DNA from: Chionoecetes opilio
Lineage: Eukaryota > Arthropoda > Malacostraca > Decapoda > Majidae
Direction: 5' to 3'
Assembly (NCBI GenBank): GCA_016584305.1
Contig: JACEEZ010023664.1
Span: 560,583 to 624,582 of the forward strand
Length of the DNA stretch: 64,000 nucleotides
Program-made: the position numbers and the translations under genes
The notes under the pieces: model-generated
Seen by the model: only the letters and a program-made list of their open reading frames with translations
Told to the model about the DNA's origin: nothing
Database searches by the model: none
Shown here: positions 1-12,679 of the stretch, one piece after another
Numbering within the stretch: position 1 is the first letter of the stretch
Layout of the letters: each line of letters starts with the position of its first letter

Positions 1-285
1 CCTGCTCCTGCACATACTTATACTGACAAAGTGGTTAAAGGAATTTGTTCCTCATGTGCTTCTCCTGTATTATGCAGCCTTATCTTTGTGAAGAATGATA
101 CCCAGGTCAAAGCCTAAGGTTCAACCTGAAAATACTCATTAATGATGAATTCATTTTTTGCACAGAGTATGGATTTTCCTATTCTTTATGGCATTTGCAA
201 CACACATTCTATAGTCAGTTATTCCTTCCATGCCATCAGGAGTTGCAGCTTTCTTTTTATTTTGACACCTGACTCCTTCCTGCAG

Positions 286-333
286 TGCCTGTCGTGGTGG
301 CCATCAACAAGGTGGAAACCTGGAGCAGATGTG
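286..333 (+). CDS. MTIF2: MTIF2 exon: end of GTP-binding domain (G4 motif), 2 nt short
   Basis: Acceptor tgcag at 281-285 and donor gtgagt at 334. The preceding exon must supply one base. The reading then is PVVVAINKV, followed in another frame by KPGADV (316-333). The family motif here is NKxDKPGAD, so the sequence lacks two bases after position 315, which removes the Asp that reads the guanine base. With two more bases the exon would be 50 nt and would join the next exon in phase 0. Confidence 0.85.
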
Positions 334-1028
334 GTGAGTATTTTGTATTACATTGCTGGTACTTGTTTTTTTAAACTCCTTTTGAGGGAATTATATGGCA
401 TTAGATGTCATATTTACTCAAGGTCAGACACCCTTTTGTTGCCCACTCCAATCTTATCACTTGTTCCACTAATTAATATGTCACTGTGTCCTTCATTCAC
501 AGGTGCACTAGCTTGCACACTTACATGCGAACATCGTCTTCTGCATCTTTTTAATCCAATCCTAATAAGAAAATAAGGAAGCTCACAGAGGCCGCAGAGC
601 CTTACACTTGGTAGTTTCCTGATGCCTCAATGTGCCAGATTATATAGTATGTTTCACTGACCATCTCTCTTCATCACAACCTTTAGCACTTACATTCTTG
701 GTAGGTGGGCATGTCCCTTACCACACGCATTCACCTTCTCTTACCATACCTTATTTTCATACCAAATACTGATTCGTTTCAAGGGTTTGGGTCCCAACTT
801 CATCCTATCATTCCATTTAACCCCCACGCCAGATGTTCATTAATATATAAATCGTCAATGTTAGCCAAAACATTACGAAAGTATTAATAGACCAAATTAG
901 CTATGGACAAGGATACTAAAGGTCAGGTTAACTATAAAAGTTGCTTATATTCATAAAAAGTCTAATGGGACCCAAATTACAATGGAGAAATTACGTCTGG
1001 GCCTCAAGGGGTAAGCCAAAGGTTGTAT

Positions 1029-1100
<72 letters not shown>

Positions 1101-4100
1101 AAAGGGCATAGACTATTATGAGGATGCTGGGGATATATGCTGAGGGGAAGATGACGATTATGAAATGAAGCACAACAATGTTTTCCCCCTTTTACCCAAC
1201 ACCTATTGACTGCTTTTCACAGTGCGGTGCAGACCGTCTGTGATATTTCACATCAAGGATCTTACTCATCACTCTTTCGCTCAATCGCTACTCTCACAAG
1301 CATTCCACACCCACACTGACTGACAAGAATGAAGGACGGCCTTCATTAGCATTTACTGGGATTTTGAGGTTATCACTCCTCAGCTTACATCCTGTACTAT
1401 TCTCTGCTGGGTAAACAGGGGCTAGAGTGTGAAAGGAGACAAGCCCAAACTATTTCCTCCCACCCGAAGATTCAAACCCATGTCTTCCTGGAGCTCGCAG
1501 TCTCTCAATAGTGAACCAAGTGTGTTAACTACTACAACATTGACTTAAAAGCAAATTTGACATAGAATGAAACTTCATAATTTCATTTTGTGTCTACTCA
1601 CCTTTTCCCTTCTTTAGTTATTTTCTTATGTTTTAGTTATTTTAGTTTTATTTAGTTACGTATTTACCATCATCCCCTTTCCTAGAATTTGGATCACACC
1701 CTCCCATCCTTTCATTCTTGTTTGCCAGGGCCGCACAAGGAGGATGCTACTCAATGCAGGGTTGCAGCTGGAGGAGCAAGGGGGAGAGGTGCAGGCAGTA
1801 GAGGTGTCTGCCCTCACTGGTCTTAATCTGGGCCGGCTGGTTGAAGCTGTGGTGACCCAGGCAGAGATGCTGAACCTGCGTGCCGACTCTACAGGCACGG
1901 TGGAAGGTGTGGTGGTGGAGTCCATGACAGACCCTGGACGAGGCAAGGTGAGTGGCATTTAAAAGGGAAGGACAGGAAAGTTAGGAAAAATACTGTACAT
2001 GATAAAAGATAAGAAGTCGAGACAACTCAGTAAGGGCAGAAAAGGTACCTAGACATTATTTCACATTATTTGATATGTTGCAGGTGGCAACGTGCGTCAT
2101 TCAGCGGGGCACACTCAGCCATGGAGCCGTGCTGGTAGCTGGAACTGCTTGGGGCAAAGTGAGGGGCATGTTTAATGATGCTGGCAAACCTATCAAGTCT
2201 GCACCGCCAGCCACCCCTGTCCAGGTGATTTGTATGATGTGTTTTTTCACTTACCTATCTTCCTCTAGGAGGACCTGTAAGTCCAAAGAAGGAAAAGGTG
2301 ATACAATTGATTTTTCAAATAATTCAGTGTAAGACCGAAGTGCTAAAAGCAACACTGTATGATAAAAGCTGAATGAATGGTAAATGTAAGGAGCAAAGTT
2401 GTTTGATAATCCTGTGAAGCATAGAAGTGTGGAGATGGAGAATACAAGGAAGAATTTTACTGGGGAGGAAAGTGGTGAGATCAGTCAGGCATAATATGAT
2501 TAGAGGGTAAGTAGTGAGCTTATAGATTCAAGGAAATGACCGAAAGAAAGTACTCTTGGATTAACCATCTCTCTGCCTTCCTCTTCTCCGCAGGTGATTG
2601 GTTGGCGACACTTACCGTCTGCGGGTGATGTGGTGTTGGAGGTGGAGGGGGAGCATCGTGCCGTGGAGGTGGTGGAGTGGCGGGAGACTTTTTCAAAGCG
2701 GCAGCAGCAGGCAGTGGATGAGATAGCCATTCAAGAGAAGCTACAGGAACACCTCAAGCATTACCGAGCACAGCGGGATGAGAAGAGGAAAATGGGAATA
2801 AGGTAAGTCAAGGGAGGGGGAGGATGAAGCATGTTGATTTAACCCTCTAGGTACCACGTACAGTAAAACCCCTAATAACCGGCGCCCGGGGGGATACAGA
2901 GAGGCCGGATAAATGGAAATTACGGTTACCGTACTTGCGGTATACTCCTACGAGTGTAAAAATAAATAATTCCCCATGTAATTTCATTCAACCAAACATG
3001 TTTACACAGGTAGGCTACTGTACACTCAGATATGCATCTCCTGACTACAAGTATGTATGGGTCATCTTCCCCAGACATTTCATATGTCTTAACACTGCAC
3101 GTAACGGCATACCACGTACGCCGGGCGGCTTATGCAAGTCGGGCGTTAACATCGTACGCCGTTCTTTTCCCGTCTACTTTTAGCTGTCTGGTGGGAAGCT
3201 CGGGTCTTCACAACGTTGCTACAATATATTTTGAACTAACCACGTTTGTTTGGGTTAATATAAGATGTCAAGCTGCTGTGACAACTGATATTGCTCTACA
3301 TTTGGCGCACTATTTGGTTTGGTTTTCTTTAACCTCCTTCATCCCTATTTTATCAACCTTTTACAACGCTTTTTACACAGCTGGTATTGCTGTGTGTTAT
3401 CACCTTCTCATCTTACTGCCAATTTCATATTGATTATTATTATTACCATTACTATTATCATTTCTACTATTTATTATTATTATTGTTATTATAATTATCA
3501 TAATTATTATTGTTGTTGGCAGTATTCTTGTTTTTTTTCTTCTTCCCCTTCTCTTATTTTTCTATCATTATCATCATTGTGAGTGTAACTCATTACTATT
3601 ATCATTATCATTTTTACTATAGTCGGTGTACACTAGGGTCTAACATTAGCTCCTCCCACAAGGTGGAGGCAGTGTTGTCCACAATTTATTATTGTCCCCT
3701 TATTCCCTGCCCAGTCCCGACGATACACAGGGGAGTGTCGCAGAGGCTGCTTTAGATATGTTGCTGCTAACAACACACCTCTATTTCTGCAACCCGGTGT
3801 TAACTGCTATTCAAGGATGACGTTTGGCAGTGGTGTTCTGTGATTGCTTTCAAAGAAAGGTACACTCCTAAATCTTCACCGTAGCTCGTAAATTATCACC
3901 TACATACATATCCAACCAATGTAACTTAATTTTCACGTCATAATATGAACTGGCCTTGTCTGGCCTTGTCTTGTCTTGTCTGTCTGCCTTGCCAGACCCA
4001 CGTATGGTGCTGTCTGCCGGGCTGCCGCACTCACCACTCATGGCACTCATCACATAACAAAAACACTACAAGCGCCTGGGTTTGTACTATGGCCTAATTT

Positions 4101-7100
4101 TGTTTGTATACTTGCCCTATTCAATTCTTGAGTCAGAAAACATCAAATATACTCAATTTATGAAGATTTATATGATGATTGCTATCTTAACACCACCTGA
4201 GGCAGGTGCTTGCTGGGTAATGCATGGAATGTCATTAATCTCCGCCTTGAATTCCAAAACATATGGTGACCGTTGTTAAGCTAGCACTGTAGGTGTCAGG
4301 CCCTGGACACATGAGCCACTCTGTGGCGCGACTTAGTGGCGCCACTCAGATGCGGGGATGTGGTTTTCCATAGGTTTCCATTGTTTTGACGCGAACCCTT
4401 TCACACGAGCGGCTGTGGCGCGCGACTGTGGCGAGGAGACGCGGATCCCCGCCACGAGTGCGTAGCAGTGGCTTGGCCCCTTTCACACGGCCATGTGTGT
4501 GCCCGGGCGGGCTAAAGCTGCGACATCAGTCATCCCCAGGCGCTGGTTGTGTGAGGTTCAAGATTATTTTTCCTTTAATCAGGGCATTTCTTGATAAGAT
4601 CGCTTCCATAATTGATTAGAGGATTACGACCACGATTTGGACCAAGAAGTAATGAGATTAGTCAAGTTATCAAAGGGAGGCATGGTGGAAGACATGTAAC
4701 ATTTTCGTACGGACCTCAAGGGATGTCGCAGAAGCAGAAGTAGAAGTAGTTCTCCTCCGAGTCCATTCTGACTGAGGAAGTTGTTTAGTGGCGTCTCTGC
4801 CGAGGTAACCTTAACCGGGTGGACTGTGGCGTCCCTCAGTCGAGCTAAAAATCGCGGTGAACAGCGATCGTGTTGCACGGCGTGGCGACTCAATATCCGT
4901 GTGCCAGCGGAACTTCACCGCTTGAATCGGCTCCAGGGCGGATTTCGAACGTTCGTAACGCGTCTCTAAGATATCTTTGCATTTAAAGATGATCTGGAAG
5001 CGTAAGCGTTTAGAGGTATATCAAACGATCTTGCGAACATCCATCGCATATTGTTCATGTTCACGTAGTGCAAGGTGCTGAAGACACTCGCACACTGTTC
5101 GTAGGTGGGCATGATGAGGTTTTTCTAATATACAAGCATGAATTTTCTGTTATTAGTTGTTTTTTCAGTTGAGTTGTTTAGGTTGGTCAGACGCTAGGGG
5201 TGAATGTGATAATAAGGTTGCAATGAATGGTATGCTGCGATGCTATAGGTGACTGAATGAGTGAGCGCAATAAAAGAAATGTGTCTTGTGTAGAAGTGTA
5301 TAGTAAGATGATAGGGAGTAAAGATCGGAAGTGAGGAGAGAATAGGAGACAAGGATAATGGAGAGATTTGAGTCAAGTGAAGGATACGATGGACTAGCAA
5401 TACAGGAGTTCGTACACAAGTTGTTCGTACCCAGGTTTTGTTAGCTGTTTCGTACGCAGATTTTGAGTTTTTCGTACATATATACCTGGTGTGTCGTTTC
5501 GTAATTCTATCTCAAGTAAACTGACGTGAATGACGAAAAAACTATAGTTTAGGTTGTAGGTGAGGTTGGACCAAACAATACAACACACCCCAATAGGTTG
5601 GTTTTAATACCCTGAACGTTCGTTTTATATAAGGAGTATTCTAACCCCACAAAGCTGTCGTAATGAAAAATAACACATGGGATTGGTGGGGGGCGAAAAC
5701 CCCCCCCCCAGGAGGTTAGGTTAGTAATCAAGCCGGGTTAGATTAGTGAACTAGCAGGGGTCTGGGGGGCGTAGCCCCCCAGTTATGTAAGAGAGTATTG
5801 GTCAAAAGGGAGTATTGGTTGAAACTGCATATTTACCTAAAAGAGTATGTAGAGGATAAAGGAATGTGTGATTGGTGGGCAAGGATGTCTGAGAAGAGTA
5901 GGTACACTCTTCTCCAACTCTAAGAGATGGTATGTGAGTAAAGCGAAAGTATTGAATGAATGGTTCAATGATGGAAGCTGGGGTAGTGAGATTTTATTCT
6001 AGGCAAGTTCATGACCACTGAAATTGTGGGGTTAAAGCACATAAAAATCACTAGAATGCAGGCTTTCATTTCAACCTAACCCATCTACTGTAATATGTCA
6101 AGTCGGTATTATTTCGGTGCTGAGCTGGGGGAGAATCACCCCCGCTCAATCACTAACCTAACCTAGACATATAGTCAACTGGCCAACCTAACCTAACCTA
6201 ACTGTTCAGGCTATTGCTGGTATTTAATCCCTGAATTCAGAAACACGGTTAAAATAGGAACACTCGCCGACGAATAAAATAGGAACGTTGGCGAGAATTC
6301 CTATCGGCGACAGTTCCAGGTATTGTCTAGTTACTTGGATAATGTATCCCATTAATAATACCCACCCTAAAATGGGTGGGTATTAGATTGGTAGTGGGCT
6401 TTCAAAAGTCCTAGGATTCTTACCTACATCATCGTGTAGATTTCTTCATTCTGAGTATTTTGAACCCCATTTCCCATGGTACAATTGAATAATAATGGCG
6501 TTACATGTACGTAATACCGAAAATCTACCGTTATTTTAGCTATAAACTGTTAAGTTAGGTTAAATCAGATTAGGTTAGTTAGGTTAGAGGTGGGGTTTGG
6601 TTTAGTCGTCTAAGTTAGCTTAAATCATACTAGGTTAGGTTAGGTTAGAGGTGGGGTTTGGTTTAGTAACATGATATCAAGAAAAAAATAAAATTATCAA
6701 TATCAAGACCTATCAAGATATTATCAAGACCTTCACAAATCCCTTCAAATACCTCTAAAACGTAATTATAAAGTGGGAGAGTTACCTCCTTTAACATCCC
6801 CTTACCCCACCTAAAGTCCTAAATGACCCCCCAAAATAATACTAACATAACCGGTTACCGGTCATTTCGTCACACGTCATTGCCCACAAAATTCGCCACA
6901 TGAGCAGGCCACAGACGAGTCAATTCGCCGACAAGACATTTCGCCCACATGTAAGAGTCAATTGGCCCACATGTACGAGTCAATTCGCCGACAAGACATT
7001 TCGCCCACAAGACATTTCGCCCACATGTAAGAGTCAATTTGCCCACTCTAAAGTCAATTCGCCCACACGATCCATGTCACGGAGTCATGTAACTTATATC

Positions 7101-10100
7101 TTCCGCAGGCAGAAATGGAATGAACCACCAGTAACCTTGGGTGAAATGACTCCATAGTGTGGGCGAATTGACCTGTGGGCGAAATGACTCCATAGTGTGG
7201 GCGAAATGACTCCATGGTGTGGCGAAATGGCATGTGGGCGAAATGACCGGATATATCCAACCTAACCTTATTATAACCTTATCTAACCCTACCAATAACC
7301 TCCTAGTGAGACCTAAGGGCAGGAAAGAAATAGAATTCTACCAGTTCATATTATATTGAGGTTATAAGTCTGTAATTTGTTGTGTGGGGACGTGCCATAT
7401 GATATTTGTTTACATTCTAACTGCATTATGATTGGCTAACAATCTCAAAGGTTGATGAAATCTTTCCTCTGATTGGCCAAGCGACAGTCAGCTGAGTTCC
7501 ATTCCTCGTGGTCGGAACGGAACGGAACGAGCTTGAAGATCGCATCATCGTGAGCTAAGAACATTCAGACGATCCTTTGATAATACATTTTTGTAGTGTT
7601 CGTAGCCCAAGATCTAAGATGGCTGCTATGAACACTCCAAGATGATCTTAGAGGCGGAAAGTTACGAACGTTCGAACATCCAGCCCCAGGGCTGTAGTGT
7701 GGGGGCGTGCGCTAGGCATATTCTATGCTGACGTGGCTGTGCGCCTCCGTATGCAACCGTTTGCGTTGCATTACTTAACACAGCCCTTGCCTGAAGATGC
7801 TATCAGTGATGCCTGAGTGCTCAGTGTACAGTAGTACTGCATTTCAAGACTTCATATTAACCATGTTTTGGTGAGTACAAGTACTACAATCTATGCTGTT
7901 TTTGCATGTTTTAGTGAGTTCTTATTGTGTGGAGGGAGTAGAGGTAACCATCGGATAATTTGGACATACAGATAATTCGACCCCGGTCTCCCCCCAATTA
8001 GTTTAAATTAGAGGGTTTACTGTAACACAAAATAAATTTATTTTGATATCACTTTTGAAATTGATACACTACTAACAAATACACACAAACCTCGTTTTCC
8101 CGGACTAATAGGGGGGAGCACTGGTCCGTGAACCGGAAAAGTCCGGGAATTGCAACAGTCCAATGCCATTACCCACCCCCGGACGTTTATCCTACTCTAG
8201 TATTTACTGTCCGGCAACCGCCAATATTAACTACCCCGCCGTGGACTTTTACGTCCGCTGAGCATGCTTCGTGCTTCGAAGAACATAGCGCTTCGTGTCC
8301 TGGTGGAACGCCGACGTGAGTTTCGACAGGGGATGCTTGCAGCCTATGTTGATCTCAAGAAGGCGTTTGACTCAGTGCATCGTGAGTCACTCTGGGATCT
8401 TCTGCGACTTCGAGGGATTCCTGCAAGGACTATTGGTTTGATAACTGGTCTGTATTCTGGGACTGAGAGTGCTGTGAAGTGTGGGGCAGGTGTATCCAGC
8501 TTCTTTCCTGTGAATACAGGAGTGAGGCAGGGGTGCGTCCTTGCCCCATCACTTTTCAACGCTTGTATGGACTGGGTATTGGACAAGGTTGTAGATCAAA
8601 GTGATTGTGGAGCATCCGTCGGCAACACCAAGATCACTGATCTTGTTTTTGCCGATGATGCAGTAATCTTTGCTGAGTCGCTGGAGGTCCTGGTGATGGC
8701 TCTCGAGGCGCTGCACGAGGAGGCAAAGCCTTTGGGACTTGAGGTCTCCTGGCTCAAGACCAAGGTCCAGGTATTTGGAGACTTACTAGATGAAGCAGTA
8801 CAGTCTGTTCATGCGTTGTGGCGAGGACATTGAGTCTTGGAAAGTTTTACATACCTTGGTAGCGCAGTCCATAATGACGGCGGGTCACGTCAAGAAGTCT
8901 TACGACGGATTGGCATAGCCCACGGTGTTATGGACTCGCTCAGCGGGAGTATTTGGCATTGTCGGTACCTGTGCAGGAGGACAAAGATCCGGTTCTTCAA
9001 GTCGCTTGTGATCCCTGTCTTACTCTATGGTTGTGAGACATGGACACTAAATAGTGACTTGAAGAGACGAATCAATGCCTTTGGTAATAAGTGTCTTCGC
9101 AGAATCATGGGGTATCGCTGGGATGATTACGTGTCAAATCAGCGATTGCACCGTGAGACTGAATCGAGGCCTATTACCTGCATAGTCCGTCAGCGCCAAC
9201 TTCGGCTATATGGGCATGTGGCACGCTACCCTGAAACCGATCCTTCCCGTCGGGTTGTATCTGTAAGAGACAATCCGGCGTGGAGGAGGCCAAGGGGTGC
9301 GCCCACAAGGCTCGTGGCTGGGGCAAGTTGATGTTTCTTGTCGAGAGCTGCTTGGTATGGGAAAGGAGCCTGCATGGGAACTCGCGCGTGGTGACAACCG
9401 GGAGTGGCGTCGTAGGGTGGGCGAGGCGACGCGCCCCCCGGCGTATGCCCCCAATGATTGATTGATTGAGCATGCTGCCACCTGGCGGGAGGCAGCAGAA
9501 AGTATTTAATAGTCTCAAGAGATGTTGCCGCACCAGGGGCAGTGGGGGTCAGGGGACTAACGGAGGCTGTGCAGGTGAACCGTGAGTGTCTTGTGCCCAA
9601 ATGTAAACAATACGACCGCTGAGCATGCTGCCACCTGGCGGGAGGCAGCAGAAAGTATTCAATAGTCTCAAGAGACGTTCCTGCACCAGGGGCAGTGGGG
9701 GTCAGGGGACTAACGGAGGCGGTGCAGGTGAACCGTGAGTGTCGTGTGTCCAAATGTAAACAATACGACCGCTGAGCATGCTGCCACCTGGCGGGAGGCA
9801 GCAGAAAGTGTTCAATAGTCTCAGAGATGTTCCTGCTCAAGGGGCAATGGGAGTCAGGGGACTGACGGAGGCGGTGCAGGTGAAACGTGAGTGTCGTGTG
9901 CCCAAATGTAAACAATACGACCGCTGAGCATGCTGCCACCTGGCGGGAGGCGCGGACACTGACCAGGGGTGACAGGAGACGCTCGGACCTGCGGACAACT
10001 TTGTCAATTTACGAACAGGACCAGGCATTTCAACGTAAAAAAAAAAGTCCGGGACTCTTGACATATTCCCGGACCTCGGATTTTGTCCGGCAAATCCGAT

Positions 10101-10577
10101 ATCCGGGAAATCGAGGTTCTGGAAATCGAGGTTTGTGTGTATATCATAATAAAAAGTAATTATATATTATTTAATTATTTTCAATATGTTACTAAGTGAA
10201 TTTTCACTAAAACCAGACCAAAATTTAAGTTACTTTCATATTTGCTGTAAGATTCATTTCTGCTCTGGTAGGGTAGGTAGGGTAGGAGGGGTGGGGGGCT
10301 TTAAATAGACGTTTTAACAGTGTTAAAATGTTCAGATCGATATAAAAGTTTACCCTCGTATTCCTCTAGCCCAGCGGTCGGCAACCTGCGGCTCCGGAGC
10401 CACATGCGGCTTTTTGAAGAGACCTGTGCGGCTCCTGCCACCTACTTAAAAATGTCCAAATTATCTTAAAAGAAAAAGAAAAAAGGATAAAATAGTGGCA
10501 TAGATAGCCGCAACACAATAGTGTATGTGACCTAGGTCCTACCTAGGTCTCTACAAAAATATTGGGATTAATTATTG

Positions 10578-10617
<40 letters not shown>

Positions 10618-12645
10618 ATGCATTTTCCTTCATTTTTTAGTCTATATTCCTACTTTATTAGTAAGAGATAATAAGAGGAACATTTTATTGTTTCGTAATT
10701 TCCATTCATAATTTACTTTGCGGCTCCATCAGCACTGCTTTTCTGTCAAGTTTGAAGAAACTGGCTCTTCTAGAATTCTAGGTTGCCGACCTCTGCTCTA
10801 GCCTAACGTTTTTTTCTGGGACAAAACTTAAGAAAACTATTTGTTTTTGTCTAACTAGCCCTTACTCTCATGCCTTAAAATGAATAAGTCCACTTTACAA
10901 CTCATCTCTACACCTCTCACATTTCCACAACATGCCCCTTCATCCCACACATCATCCTTTCAACTCTCATGTACCAGTAGTCTCTCTTCTCGGTGATAGG
11001 TACAAGGTGCGCCAGCGTGGTCCCCGGCTGAAGGAGAACATAGAGGAGGAGGGGCCACCCCGGGTGTCAATTGTCCTTAAAGGTGATGTTGATGGATCCG
11101 TAGAGGCCTTGCTGGACACTCTTGACACCTACCATGGCACAGAATGCCATCTGGACATCATCAGTTATGGTGTTGGCCAAGTCACTCCCACAGATGTTAA
11201 CATGGCTTCCTCGTTTTCAGGTCAGGGCTAGATTTAAATGGGGTAATGTGAGGTAGGTCATGGTCCGACAGTGATGGAAGGCTAGTTGCAATTTGGCAAG
11301 TGTTGAATGAATCTACAGTATATCCTCGTCTAACGCAGTTTATTGTAATGCGCAAATTTGTCTAGGGGGGTATGTATTTGTGGAAGGGAATTATAACTAC
11401 TGCGGAAAAAAAATTGTAATGCATTTTTTTTTTTTTTTTTTTTATGAGAACCGGGCGGGCAGTGCACGGCTAGCTTCTGTTTGAAATCTCCAGTAATGCG
11501 GCGTCATCAGGCTCACCGCCAATCACGCCTGATCTGTCTTGCTCTCTCAGCCACTAACCAATCAGGACTCCTGCTCCTCCTTGCCTCAGGCCGCTCCCTC
11601 CCCACCCCACTCTCCCTCCCTTCCAGTCCACTCCCAGCTTTGTAAGACTACGGGCAGGGTTAGACCAAGGCCTCCTAGAACATGGCGGGGTTAGACCAAG
11701 GCCTCCTAGAACACCAGGCCTGAGCACAGAGTTGATGACGTCACACATGCGGGTTATTGCCGCAAGGGAAAAGTTTACTTGCAGAGTAATTTTCCCCCTA
11801 CCAAATACTTTTATCAGTATAACTGCTATTCTGTTATCTTCGGGAATGTTCTATAAGATTATCACATAAAACACGGTAAAACACAATAATTAAATGTTAT
11901 TATGAGACTATGAAGAAATATGCATGAACTCAAAATTCACTTAAACTCAGCGCCATTTAAAATTTTGTGAGACAACTTTTGACATGGAGTATATCAAAAG
12001 AAGAGGAATTTTATTAGCTTTCCATTGATATATTTTGTTTTCTGATAAATTAATTAGCACCATGCAAAAAGTAGCATCGTATACATGGAACCATACACAG
12101 TGCATGTGGGAACACGCAGTGATAGCAAAGACCCTCTACACTACAAGAAGATATCTCACTCTGGGGTGCCCTGTGGTGTGCGTGCGATCGACGCGCCGCC
12201 GTGCGGCTGGAGGTAACCAGTCTGCTGGCCCATTCACTTGCTGCATAACTGACTTGAATTAAAGTGTCTCATACCTGTTTATATTGAGCCAGACATGTAA
12301 CCAACATAGATAAAGAATAAAATAATACAAGGACACGTTCATAAATACACGTACAAGTCGACAGCAATGATTTAAAGACATACAGATATGCTGTCAAAAC
12401 TGGTACATTTTGTACAAGTGTACACGTGTGTACGTGTAGCCCACGACTCTATATATATTCTTTTTTCCCACGTTCATATGCGTGTGCTGGAAAGGGGGCA
12501 GGGGAAGGGAGGGATCTGTAGTGGGGGGAAGGGGGAAGAGGAGGAGGGTGTGTTATAGTGACAGCTTTGGTGGTGGTGGTGAGATGGTGTGAGACATGAA
12601 GAGGAGGAAGAGGAAGAGAAGGAGGAGGGACAAACCTGCGCAAGG

Positions 12646-12679
<34 letters not shown>

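Larger units (their letters stand above)
2861..8022. mobile_element. Possible outer ends of a TA-flanked TIR element in the MTIF2 intron
   Basis: TACAGTAAAACCCCTAAT at 2859-2876 and, inverted, ATTAGAGGGTTTACTGTA at 8007-8024 resemble each other for about 15 bp and both sit next to TA. Downstream of each end are GGATAA/GGATAAT-type words typical of Tigger/pogo-like ends. They may bound one 5.2-kb element filled with other insertions, or be ends of two unrelated copies. I see no transposase between them. Confidence 0.35.
8081..10140 (+). mobile_element. TIR element, family with captured LINE fragment, copy 1 (interrupted by an RTE-like LINE)
   Basis: Starts ACACACAAACCTCGTTTTCC and ends with the inverse (GAAATCGAGGTTTGTGTGT). 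Subterminal sequence is rich in CCGG words. The interior has units with GAGCATGCTGCCACCTGGCG starting at 9468, 9621, 9774 and 9926, i.e. 152-153 bp apart. The first unit was split at 8268/9467 by a retrotransposon insertion. Without that insertion the element is about 850 bp. It encodes no transposase, so it is non-autonomous. The unit contains about 100 bp related, on the opposite strand, to the LINE at 50668-51507. Confidence 0.8.

Noticed and set aside
4281..4970. Possible PIF/Harbinger-like MITE (GGCCCTGGACACATGAGCCA...)
   Set aside because: Partial inverted similarity with 4890-4960 only; no convincing ends or target duplication.
6150..6660. AGGTTAGG/CCTAACC runs suggesting an interstitial telomere (TTAGG)n
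   Set aside because: Only two to four degenerate units at a time, scattered; common in arthropod repeats and not a telomere tract.
9226..9939. 237-codon minus-strand frame with repeated segments
   Set aside because: It reads through the tandem units of the TIR element and the RTE-like LINE end; the similarity to LINE protein is explained by the captured fragment, not by a gene.
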